Positions 1 through 6,466 of a stretch of DNA of 9,322 nt are shown here, piece by piece. The translations under genes and the position numbers were made by a program. Under the pieces are notes generated by a model that did not search any database, was not told the DNA's origin, and was given only the letters and a program-made list of their open reading frames with translations. Numbering within the stretch: position 1 is the first letter of the stretch; every line of letters begins with the position of its first letter. This DNA comes from Treponema sp. (GTDB taxonomy: Bacteria > Spirochaetota > Spirochaetia > Treponematales > Treponemataceae), in assembly GCA_004554075.1 (NCBI GenBank), contig SFOB01000109.1, positions 1-9,322 of the forward strand, in the 5' to 3' direction.

Positions 1-2229
1 AACTGCATAACCAGATACGCGAACTGTGAAGTTAGCGTACTCAGGCTTTTCAGGGTGAGCCTGGCAGTCCTTAAGTTTTTCAACGCCGAATACGTTTACG
101 TTGAGGTGGTGAGCACCCTTAGAGAAGTATCCGTCGAGGATGTTTACAAGGTTTTCAACCTGTTCAGCTTCGTTGTGTCCGAGAGCAGATGGGTTGATTG
201 TCTGTGTGTTAGAGATACCATCAAGTGAGTACTTGTATGGAACCTTAGCAACAGAGTTCAAAGACTTAATAAGTCCCTTTGTTTCTGCACCGTAAGATGG
301 AGAAGCTCCTGGTGAGAATGGAGCGTGAGCTGGGCGTCCGTTAGGAAGAGCACCAGTAGCCTTACCGTATACAACGTTAGAAGTAATAGTAAGGATAGAT
401 GTTGTAGGCTCAGCATTGCGGTATGTTGGGTGCTTCTTAATCTTTCCAATGAATGTCTTAAGGAGCCATACTGCGATTTCGTCTGCTCTGTCATCATCCT
501 GACCGTAGCGTGGAAAGTCTCCTTCTGGCTTGAAGTCACATGCAAGACCATGGTCATCGCGGATAACCTTAACCTTTGCATACTTGATAGCAGAGAGAGA
601 ATCTACTACGTGAGAGAAACCTGCAATACCAGTTGCGAATGTACGGCGAACATCTGTATCGATGAGAGCCAATTCAGCAGCTTCGTAGTAGTATTTATCG
701 TGCATGTAGTGGATTGCGTTCAATGTGTTTACATAGAGGTCACAGAGCCAGTCAAGCATTACATCATACTTGCGCATAACTTCATCGTAGTCGAGGTACT
801 CAGAAGTGATTGGCTGCAATTCAGGACCAACCTGAGCATATGGTGTAAGACCTGCACCTTCGTCTTTACCACCGTTGATAGCGTAAAGAAGAGCCTTTGC
901 AAGGTTAGCGCGGGCACCGAAGAACTGCATTTCCTTACCAGTCTGTGTAGCAGATACACAGCAGCAGATTGAGTAGTCATCACCCCAGATTGGGCGCATG
1001 ATGTCGTCGTTCTCGTACTGGATAGAAGATGTGTCGATAGAAATCTTTGCAGCGTACTTGCGGAAGTTTTCTGGGAGTCTCTTAGAGTAAAGAACAGTCA
1101 TGTTAGGCTCTGGAGAAGGTCCCATGTTTTCGAGAGTGTGGAGGAAACGGAAGTCGTTCTTTGTTACCTGTGAACGTCCGTCCTGTCCAAGTCCACCTAC
1201 TTCAAGAGTAGCCCAGATTGGGTCACCAGAGAAGAGCTGGTTGTAAGATTCGATACGAGCGAAGCGTACCATGCGGAACTTCATAACGATATGGTCAACG
1301 AGTTCCTGTGCTTTCTCTTCAGTAAGGATGCCTTTCTTAAGATCGCGTTCGATGTAACAATCCAAGAATGTAGAAATACGTCCTACAGACATTGCGGCAC
1401 CGTTCTGTGTCTTGATAGCAGCAAGGTATCCGAAGTAGAGCCACTGGAATGCTTCTTTTGCTGTTGTAGCTGGCTTAGAAATATCATAACCGTAAAGGGC
1501 AGCCATAGCCTTCATACCCTTCAAAGCCTTAATCTGCTCAGCAAGCTCTTCGCGCTGGCGGATTACATTTTCTGTCATTGTACCATTACCGCAGTTAGCC
1601 TTGTCAGCTTCCTTCTGCTCGATGAGGTAGTCGATACCATAAAGAGCAACACGGCGGTAGTCACCTACGATACGTCCACGTCCATAAGTATCTGGCAAAC
1701 CAGTAAGGATGTGTGCCTTACGAGCCTTGCGGATCTCTGGAGTGTATACATCAAATACAGCGTCTGAGTGAGTCTTGTGGTACTCAGTAAAGATCTTGTG
1801 AAGTTCTGCGTTTGGTTTGTAACCATACATTTCGCAAGACTGCTCTGCCATTTTGATTCCACCGAAAGGCATAAATGCTCTCTTCAATGGTTTGTCTGTC
1901 TGGAGACCTACAACCTGTTCAAGGTCTTTTCCTTCAGGACAGATATATCCAGCCGGATGTGAAGTGAGACCTGTAACAACATCAGTGTCCATATCAAGAA
2001 CACCGTTGCGTTCTTTACCGTCTAATCCAACAGATTTCTTTGTGTATTCAGCTTTCTGTAATTTCTGAAGTTCATCAAAAAGCTTCTCTGTTGCCTTTGT
2101 TGGGCCAGCTAAGAATGATGAATCTCCATCATACTGTGTGTAGTTAGCCTGAATGAAGTCGCGAACGTTGATTTCGCTAGTCCATAAACCGTTAGGATTA
2201 AATCCTTCCCATTCTGGTCTTAAAGTCAT
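1..2229 (-). CDS. pflB: Formate acetyltransferase (pyruvate formate-lyase), 3' end cut by window edge
   Basis: This glycyl-radical enzyme converts pyruvate and CoA to acetyl-CoA and formate in the cytoplasm during anaerobic fermentation. The frame is open for 743 codons from the ATG at 2229 to the window edge. An AGAGG ribosome site (2236-2240) lies 6 nt upstream of the ATG. PFL landmarks are present: LTGLPDTYGRGRIVGDYRR in the N-terminal half, the active-site cysteines at residues 423-424 (E. coli C418-C419) inside SICCCVSA, and RVSGYAV with the radical glycine at residue 740 (E. coli G734). Only about 20 C-terminal residues should be missing. A third cysteine (422) precedes the active-site pair where E. 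coli has Ala. The enzyme needs a radical-SAM activase (PflA), whose gene is not in the window but could lie beyond the left edge. The gene has its own promoter, preceded by a terminator. The identity is firm. Confidence 0.98.
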   Translation of the reverse strand, partial: MTLRPEWEGFNPNGLWTSEINVRDFIQANYTQYDGDSSFLAGPTKATEKLFDELQKLQKAEYTKKSVGLDGKERNGVLDMDTDVVTGLTSHPAGYICPEGKDLEQVVGLQTDKPLKRAFMPFGGIKMAEQSCEMYGYKPNAELHKIFTEYHKTHSDAVFDVYTPEIRKARKAHILTGLPDTYGRGRIVGDYRRVALYGIDYLIEQKEADKANCGNGTMTENVIRQREELAEQIKALKGMKAMAALYGYDISKPATTAKEAFQWLYFGYLAAIKTQNGAAMSVGRISTFLDCYIERDLKKGILTEEKAQELVDHIVMKFRMVRFARIESYNQLFSGDPIWATLEVGGLGQDGRSQVTKNDFRFLHTLENMGPSPEPNMTVLYSKRLPENFRKYAAKISIDTSSIQYENDDIMRPIWGDDYSICCCVSATQTGKEMQFFGARANLAKALLYAINGGKDEGAGLTPYAQVGPELQPITSEYLDYDEVMRKYDVMLDWLCDLYVNTLNAIHYMHDKYYYEAAELALIDTDVRRTFATGIAGFSHVVDSLSAIKYAKVKVIRDDHGLACDFKPEGDFPRYGQDDDRADEIAVWLLKTFIGKIKKHPTYRNAEPTTSILTITSNVVYGKATGALPNGRPAHAPFSPGASPSYGAETKGLIKSLNSVAKVPYKYSLDGISNTQTINPSALGHNEAEQVENLVNILDGYFSKGAHHLNVNVFGVEKLKDCQAHPEKPEYANFTVRVSGYAV

Positions 2230-2249
2230 ATAAAACCTCTTTTGCCTTG

Positions 2250-2315
2250 GGACTCCTTTATGATTCCCGCAGCGATATTATTTACCGATTTCCGAACAGG
2301 ACTCCTTTATGATTC
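2250..2315 (-). repeat. 17-bp direct repeat pair in the pflB leader
   Basis: GGACTCCTTTATGATTC occurs exactly at 2250-2266 and again at 2299-2315, 49 bp apart start to start. In the pflB transcript both copies read GAATCATAAAGGAGTCC, so each carries an AAAGGAG Shine-Dalgarno-like core. Neither copy serves the pflB start, which has its own AGAGG. Both copies fall in the predicted 5' untranslated region, downstream of the promoter at 2356-2384. The function is unknown; a paired binding site for a regulator or small RNA is one possibility. Confidence 0.8.
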
Positions 2316-2355
2316 TTGCGCGGAATGGAAAAACTTTCCGTATCGGTCTGATTAC

Positions 2356-2384
2356 ATATTAATACATTGTGTACAATTTATCAA
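2356..2384 (-). promoter_or_regulatory. Predicted sigma70-type promoter of pflB
   Basis: On the minus strand a -35 box TTGATA (2379-2384) and a -10 box TAATAT (2356-2361) are separated by exactly 17 bp. Transcription would begin near 2349, giving a leader of about 120 nt before the pflB ATG. The spacer contains the short inverted repeat ATTGT-AC-ACAAT, a possible operator. It does not match the full Rex or FNR consensus. Confidence 0.6.
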
Positions 2385-2396
2385 GCAAAAAAGAAT

Positions 2397-2443
2397 AAAA
2401 AACACTAGATTTAACGCAAAAAACGCTATATCTAGTGTTTTTT
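2397..2443 (-). terminator. Intrinsic terminator after the small outer-membrane protein gene
   Basis: A perfect 14-bp inverted repeat pairs 2397-2410 with 2430-2443 around a 19-nt loop. On the minus strand it starts 5 nt after the stop codon of the outer-membrane protein gene. The stem ends in a T run, followed by ATTCTTTTTT. The stem is AT-rich with A and T runs at its two ends, so it could work in both directions. It isolates pflB from the upstream gene. Confidence 0.85.
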
Positions 2444-2448
2444 ATCAA

Positions 2449-3012
2449 TTAGAACTTGAATGTAACACCAATTTTCTGGAATGGATAACCAACTTCAGCG
2501 TTCAAACCAACTTTGTCTGAGAAGAACCAGTTGATACCGATTGCTTCACCAAAGAGGATATAATCACTAAAGGTTACATATCCTGTATTTGTAATTGGAA
2601 TATTAGCTCCAATTCTTGTTACAATGTAAACATCAAGTTTTTCTGGAGGAAGCATTGGATGGAAAGCTGCTTCTGCACCAAAGAAAATGTTCCACCAATG
2701 ATAGTTATAAGAAGAACCATTATATCCATAGCCACTTAAACCAGCAAATCCACCAAAAGTAAATGGAAGTTTTCCAGCCTTTTTAGCATACTGAACGTCT
2801 ACCATTACAGGAGGCATAAACCAGTAACCATAATAACCTGCATATACGAAATCGCTGAAATCAAGACCTGCATCTACAGATACAAGGATGTTACCCTCTT
2901 TAATTCCGCCACCATAGTTACACCAACTCTGAGACCAGTCAAAGTCTTTTGCAGACAATGAAGCGCCGCACAAGAGCACCATAAGAGCTGCTACCAAAGA
3001 AATCTTTTTCAT
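2449..3012 (-). CDS. Small outer-membrane beta-barrel protein, function unknown
   Basis: A 187-residue exported protein that I do not recognise as a named family. Residues 1-21 form a signal peptide (MKKISLVAALMVLLCG then ASLSA), with likely cleavage before KDFDW. The mature part alternates polar and aromatic residues in short strands rich in Gly, Tyr, Phe and Trp, and ends in VTFKF with a terminal Phe, the usual signal for outer-membrane barrel assembly. The size suits an 8-stranded barrel. The ATG at 3012 is preferred over an in-frame ATG at 3045 because AAGGAG (3021-3026) sits 8 nt before it, and the signal peptide starts there. The gene has its own promoter and terminator, so it is probably monocistronic. 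Spirochaetal surface antigen or structural barrel is a guess only. Confidence 0.8.
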   Translation of the reverse strand: MKKISLVAALMVLLCGASLSAKDFDWSQSWCNYGGGIKEGNILVSVDAGLDFSDFVYAGYYGYWFMPPVMVDVQYAKKAGKLPFTFGGFAGLSGYGYNGSSYNYHWWNIFFGAEAAFHPMLPPEKLDVYIVTRIGANIPITNTGYVTFSDYILFGEAIGINWFFSDKVGLNAEVGYPFQKIGVTFKF

Positions 3013-3020
3013 AATATCTT

Positions 3021-3026
3021 CTCCTT
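3021..3026 (-). promoter_or_regulatory. Ribosome binding site that sets the start of the small barrel protein
   Basis: AAGGAG on the minus strand, 8 nt upstream of the ATG at 3010-3012. It lies inside the longer open frame that begins at 3045, so it argues that the 11 extra N-terminal residues of that frame are not translated. Confidence 0.85.
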
Positions 3027-3045
3027 TTTGATTATGAATAATCAT

Positions 3046-3074
3046 AGAATACCGAATTGAGAAAAAATTTGCAA
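3046..3074 (-). promoter_or_regulatory. Predicted promoter of the small barrel protein gene
   Basis: On the minus strand TTGCAA (3069-3074) and TATTCT (3046-3051) are 17 bp apart, in a T-rich context. The expected transcript start is near 3039, about 27 nt before the ATG at 3012. The alternative upstream start at 3045 would fall ahead of this transcript start, which again supports 3012. The rest of the gap between the two genes (3013-3127) is T-rich on the minus strand, with no convincing hairpin. Confidence 0.55.
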
Positions 3075-3127
3075 ATACTTTTACAAAAAATTGAAAAATG
3101 TCAAAATAAATAAATCGGGGCTTTTTC

Positions 3128-4552
3128 CTAACCTAATTCATATTCAGTATCAGGAGCAACGATTTCTACGTTAGTAAAGCCCGCTTCTGCAAGGTGCTCT
3201 TTAAAGCCCTGCTGCTGGTCTAATTCTCCATGAATCAGATAGATTTTCTTTAAGCGGCTTGTATCAATTTCCTTAAGCCACTCAATCATTTCTGAGTAAT
3301 CGGCATGAGCTGAGAATCCGTTACACTTCTCTACCTTTGCTTCTACCTGATATTTATCACCAAGAATTGTTACTTCCTTCTGGCCATCAAAAATGCGGCG
3401 GCCCAAAGTGTTCTCTGCCATGTAGCCTACAATCATAATTGTATTACGTGGATTTGAAATCTCGTTTGCAAGATGGTAAAGGACACGGCCTGCTTCACAC
3501 ATACCATCAGCCGAAATAATAATCATAGGACCTTCTTTTTTATTGAGGGCCTTAGAATCTTCTACGCTGGTTGTATACTGAAGGGAATTAAATCCAAATG
3601 GATTTTTATGATGCTTTAAGAAAGCTTCGTTTACACTTTCGTCATAGCATTCCGGATGTACACGGAATACAGAAGTTGCGTTACTTGCCATAGGAGAATC
3701 AACATAGATTGGTACAACAGGAATCTTTTTCTGGTCTGTAAGAAGATGTAAATAGAATACAAGTTCCTGAGCACGCTCAATTGCAAAAGACGGAATAATG
3801 ATTTTTCCTTTTTTTGCACAGGCATCGCGAACAATGCGGATAAGTTCCTTCATTGCAAGGTCATGATTGTCGTGCAGCTTATTACCATAAGTTGATTCAA
3901 GATAGATATAATCCGGAGCCGGCATATCTGTTGCAGGATTACGGATGATTGGCTTACATTTTCGACCGATATCACCGGTAAAGAGAATACGGGTTTCTTT
4001 TTCAGGCTCTTTTGGATTTGGATTAATTGTTACATTTGCAAAAGCAGAACCCAGAATATGTCCTGCATCAAAAAATTCCAGCTGAACATCCGGTGCTATA
4101 AACATCTTTCTGTTATATGACAAGGATACAATCTGATTTGCAGCATTAACACAGTCTATTTCATCATAAAGAGGTTTCCAGGTAAACTTCTCCCCTTTTT
4201 TGCGGGCCTGCTTAGAAAGGAATTCAGCATCGTGAGCCTGAATGCGGGCTGAGTCCATCATTACAAGGTTTGCAATATCACGGGTTGCAGGAGTTGCATA
4301 AATATTTCCACGCCAGCCCTTTTTTGTAAGCAGAGGCAAAAGTCCGCAGTGGTCAAGGTGCCCATGGGTTAGAATAACTCCTTCGAGACTTTCGTGATCA
4401 AGATCAAAATTGCGGTTTTTTTCATCTGATTCCTTTCGCTTTCCCTGAAATGAACCGCAGTCTATCATAAACATTCTGTCATCAATTCTAAAAATGTGCT
4501 TTGAACCGGTAACTTCTTCTGCTGCACCGAGCGAAATGCATTTTATAGACAT
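3128..4552 (-). CDS. MBL-fold beta-CASP metallohydrolase, RNA-specific exonuclease type
   Basis: A 474-residue cytoplasmic protein of the metallo-beta-lactamase/beta-CASP family, whose members process or degrade RNA; the exact substrate here is unknown. It opens with the family-typical GAAEEVTGSKH. Zinc ligands are visible: HGHLDH at residues 63-68, His165 in DAGHILGSA, Asp194 in FTGDIGR, His416 in GFSAHADY, and His441 in LIHGE. The beta-CASP insert lies roughly at residues 215-390, with ESTYGN, IIIPSFAIERAQE and SADGMCEAGR. The length matches bacterial family members annotated as RNA-specific exonucleases. No KH domain is present. The start is fixed by GGAGGAAG (4556-4563), 3 nt from the ATG, with the GGAGG core 6 nt away. 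The gene is transcribed divergently from the pseudouridine synthase. All catalytic residues appear intact. Confidence 0.95.
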   Translation of the reverse strand: MSIKCISLGAAEEVTGSKHIFRIDDRMFMIDCGSFQGKRKESDEKNRNFDLDHESLEGVILTHGHLDHCGLLPLLTKKGWRGNIYATPATRDIANLVMMDSARIQAHDAEFLSKQARKKGEKFTWKPLYDEIDCVNAANQIVSLSYNRKMFIAPDVQLEFFDAGHILGSAFANVTINPNPKEPEKETRILFTGDIGRKCKPIIRNPATDMPAPDYIYLESTYGNKLHDNHDLAMKELIRIVRDACAKKGKIIIPSFAIERAQELVFYLHLLTDQKKIPVVPIYVDSPMASNATSVFRVHPECYDESVNEAFLKHHKNPFGFNSLQYTTSVEDSKALNKKEGPMIIISADGMCEAGRVLYHLANEISNPRNTIMIVGYMAENTLGRRIFDGQKEVTILGDKYQVEAKVEKCNGFSAHADYSEMIEWLKEIDTSRLKKIYLIHGELDQQQGFKEHLAEAGFTNVEIVAPDTEYELG

Positions 4553-4555
4553 AAT

Positions 4556-4563
4556 CTTCCTCC
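4556..4563 (-). promoter_or_regulatory. Strong ribosome binding site of the MBL-fold gene
   Basis: GGAGGAAG on the minus strand, with the GGAGG core 6 nt before the ATG at 4550-4552. It contrasts with the divergent gene at 4692, which has no Shine-Dalgarno sequence. Confidence 0.85.
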
Positions 4564-4611
4564 AATAAATGATAAAACAAATTAAAAAAACATATGCCTC
4601 TCAGCAAAACT

Positions 4612-4630
4612 CGTTTTATATTATAAAACG
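4612..4630. promoter_or_regulatory. 19-bp palindrome over the -10 box, candidate operator
   Basis: CGTTTTATATTATAAAACG has two perfect 9-bp arms (4612-4620 and 4622-4630) around a single central base. It lies in the region between the divergent genes and covers the predicted -10 box of the MBL-fold gene. A dimeric repressor bound here would block that promoter. No regulator gene is nearby, and no T run follows it, so a terminator is unlikely. Confidence 0.55.
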
Positions 4631-4648
4631 TATTTCGCAATAAAACAA
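4620..4648 (-). promoter_or_regulatory. Predicted promoter of the MBL-fold gene
   Basis: On the minus strand TTGTTT (4643-4648) and a perfect TATAAT (4620-4625) are separated by 17 bp. The transcript would start near 4613 and carry a leader of about 60 nt. The -10 box is inside the 19-bp palindrome and the -35 box is inside one copy of the 16-bp direct repeat. Confidence 0.6.
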
Positions 4649-4675
4649 ATTAAAATAGAAAAAGCTTTGTAAAAA

Positions 4676-4684
4676 TGTTATAAT
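4676..4684 (+). promoter_or_regulatory. Extended -10 promoter directly abutting the pseudouridine synthase start
   Basis: TGTTATAAT is a perfect extended -10 element (TG-N-TATAAT). The hexamer ends at 4684, only 7 nt before the ATG at 4692, so the usual start distance puts transcription at about 4690-4692. No -35 box is evident at 17 bp, which suits an extended -10 promoter. No Shine-Dalgarno sequence lies between, so the mRNA may be leaderless. Confidence 0.6.
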
Positions 4685-4691
4685 CAAAGTT

Positions 4692-5441
4692 ATGGCTACA
4701 AAGAATTTAGATTATAGTGTTCTTTATTCGGATGAGGATATTGTTGTATTGAACAAGCGAAGCGGCATTCTGATTGCGGCTGATCGTTATAACGAAGATG
4801 CGCCACGCCTTGATCTGCTTGCTCAGGAAGAATTCGGAAAACTTTACGCCGTTCACAGAATTGATAAGGATACTTCTGGTCTCATTATTTATGCACGCAA
4901 CGCAGAGGCTCAGCGAGCCCTTTCCATGCAGTTTGAAAAGCGCGAAGTGCAGAAAACCTATCATGCTCTGGTTTACGGACACCCTCTCTGGGAGACTCTT
5001 GATGTAGATTTACCTTTGCAGCCGGATGGAGACTCCCGCCACAGAACTGTTGTAAATAAAAAGTTTGGAAAGCCTTCTCTTACAAGTTTCCGCCTTATCG
5101 GCACCTGCGGTCCTTATTCCTGGATTGAAGCAATGCCTAAAACCGGCCGTACCCACCAGATTCGTGTACACCTTGCAGAAAACGGTCTTTCAATTGTCTG
5201 TGATCCTCTTTACAGCGGAAATCAGAAACCGGTACGCCTGAGCGAAATCAAAAAAAAGTGGAATGGCGATGAATACGAAGAGCGCCCTCTTTTGAGCCGT
5301 CTTGCCCTTCATGCCTATAAAATTGAATTTAGGCATCCGCGAACCGAAGAAAAAGTTTCTTTTACTGCCCCCTACCCTAAGGATATGGACGCTACAAGAA
5401 AGCAGCTTGCAAAAATCTTTGGAGTAGATCCTCTGGTATGA
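4692..5441 (+). CDS. RluA-family pseudouridine synthase
   Basis: A 249-residue cytoplasmic enzyme that isomerises uridine to pseudouridine in rRNA or tRNA; the target position cannot be read from sequence. It has no S4 RNA-binding domain and goes straight into the catalytic fold with VLYSDEDIVVLNKRSG (residues 10-25). The catalytic motif HRIDKDTSGL (55-64) carries the nucleophile Asp58. KTGRTHQIRVHL (150-161) and LALHA (204-208) are the other RluA/RsuA/TruC landmarks. The length fits the compact RluA/TruC-like subfamily. The ATG at 4692 is the only plausible start, since family homology begins within ten residues; it has no ribosome site and may be leaderless. Its stop overlaps the next gene's start in ATGA (5438-5441), so the two are probably cotranscribed and translationally coupled. 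Confidence 0.95.
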   Translation: MATKNLDYSVLYSDEDIVVLNKRSGILIAADRYNEDAPRLDLLAQEEFGKLYAVHRIDKDTSGLIIYARNAEAQRALSMQFEKREVQKTYHALVYGHPLWETLDVDLPLQPDGDSRHRTVVNKKFGKPSLTSFRLIGTCGPYSWIEAMPKTGRTHQIRVHLAENGLSIVCDPLYSGNQKPVRLSEIKKKWNGDEYEERPLLSRLALHAYKIEFRHPRTEEKVSFTAPYPKDMDATRKQLAKIFGVDPLV

Positions 5442-6466
5442 AGAAAGTAAGCACCAGCATTTTTTCTCTTTTCTTTCTTTTATTTTCTCTTTCTGCAAAA
5501 GACATTACAGATTACGGTTTTCATTTTTCTCTTATCCTTTTTCCCTTCTACACTTATGAACACGGTTTTCTGAACGAATATGTATACACAACTGATTATA
5601 ACGACCAGGAGTATAAACTTAGTGAATTAAACTGGTCTGTAAGAAACCATACACTGGGCTTTGCGGCAGATTTTGGCTGGAAGTGGATTTCGCTGGATGC
5701 AAGATGTTCTTTTGGCTTAAACGGCAGCAGCGCTTCTATGTTTGATTCTGACTGGCAGAATAATTCTGACCATTCTATGAAAACAGAATTTTCTATAAGC
5801 GAGAATACTCAGAATAATTTTATTTCTTTTGAATATGGACTCAAGGGAAATATTCCGCTTACGCCAGAAAGCAATTCTTCTGTTCTTTCTTTATCCTATA
5901 AACCTTCTGTAAAATATGCCTACAGCTACTATTCATTTTCTGCAAGGAATGGTGAAGGCTGGTATGGAAGTAAACATTCTCCAATTGTCCCTTACGATTC
6001 TCCTGATGCAACCCATTATGAAAAAGGACAACTCTGCGGCATAGACTATGTTCGTGAACATCAGAATGTTTTTATAGGCCAGGGCTTCAGCTGTAAGTTA
6101 TTTGATTGTCTGAACTTTGAAGTGAATGCTGATATCAGCGTTTATTCGCTTATTAAATCTGTAGATACTCACTTTTCAAATATGGAAAGCACTGCTGGCA
6201 CGGATTATCTGGATATTATGCAGGGCTATTTTGATTTTTACAGATTTTCTGCCTCAATCAGCTATAATTTTATAAAAGACTTTTATATTGGTGCAGATTA
6301 TGTCCTTACAGCTCAGAATCTTATTCAGGGAGCAAATTACAGAAAGCCCTACGGAAACTCTAGATATACTCGGGATACTTCTGTAATTTCCGGCAGTTCT
6401 GCTCAGGTCCACAGTCTTACCCTTTACATGAAGTTTGCACTTAAAGATACATATTTTATCTTCTAA
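5438..6466 (+). CDS. Omptin-family outer-membrane protease
   Basis: A 342-residue precursor resembling OmpT and Pla, beta-barrel proteases that cut peptides outside the cell. Signal peptide: residues 1-20 (ending FSLSA), likely cut before KD. The match to OmpT includes KLSELNW (60-66; OmpT KVSQLDW), MFDSDW (101-106; OmpT MVDQDW) and YSFSAR (165-170; OmpT YSFTAR). The catalytic residues all appear present: Asp103 and Asp105 (OmpT D83, D85), and Asp243 and His245 in SVDTHF (OmpT D210, H212). The C-terminus ends in Phe, as expected for a barrel. Of the OmpT lipid-A contacts, the Tyr at 134 is kept (Tyr160), but E136 and R138 are both Tyr here. The precursor is slightly longer than OmpT (317). 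GGAGTA lies 11 nt before the ATG, inside the upstream gene. I recognised the family by eye, so a profile search would settle it. Confidence 0.83.
   Translation: MKKVSTSIFSLFFLLFSLSAKDITDYGFHFSLILFPFYTYEHGFLNEYVYTTDYNDQEYKLSELNWSVRNHTLGFAADFGWKWISLDARCSFGLNGSSASMFDSDWQNNSDHSMKTEFSISENTQNNFISFEYGLKGNIPLTPESNSSVLSLSYKPSVKYAYSYYSFSARNGEGWYGSKHSPIVPYDSPDATHYEKGQLCGIDYVREHQNVFIGQGFSCKLFDCLNFEVNADISVYSLIKSVDTHFSNMESTAGTDYLDIMQGYFDFYRFSASISYNFIKDFYIGADYVLTAQNLIQGANYRKPYGNSRYTRDTSVISGSSAQVHSLTLYMKFALKDTYFIF

Larger units (their letters stand above)
4572..4655. repeat. 16-bp direct repeats flanking a palindrome
   Basis: ATAAAACAAATTAAAA occurs exactly at 4572-4587 and at 4640-4655. The two copies bracket the palindrome at 4612-4630. 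The right-hand copy contains the predicted -35 box (4643-4648) of the minus-strand MBL-fold gene. The region is AT-rich, so chance resemblance is more likely than usual, but a 16-bp exact match within 70 bp is still notable. Confidence 0.7.

Noticed and set aside
325..972. Long plus-strand open frames under pflB (325-972, 1291-1767, 1768-1962).
   Set aside because: They are antisense to a strongly conserved pflB reading frame, and their translations show no recognisable domains.
2366..2377. A Rex or FNR binding site in the pflB promoter spacer (ATTGT-AC-ACAAT).
   Set aside because: The arm spacing is too short for the Rex consensus (TTGTGA-N4-TCACAA), and there is no full FNR site. It is kept only as a vague operator possibility.
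2953..3012. A lipoprotein signal (Cys at residue 15 of the small barrel protein).
   Set aside because: The residues before the Cys are Val-Leu-Leu; a lipobox needs a small residue at -1. The ASLSA cleavage site further on fits signal peptidase I.
2449..3045. A longer start (ATG at 3045) for the small barrel protein.
   Set aside because: The extra 11 residues would encode the ribosome binding site itself (AAGGAG at 3021-3026), and the signal peptide begins at the ATG at 3012.
3046..3127. A hairpin terminator after the MBL-fold gene.
   Set aside because: Only 4-bp arms can be found in this T-rich stretch, so no stable stem is supported.
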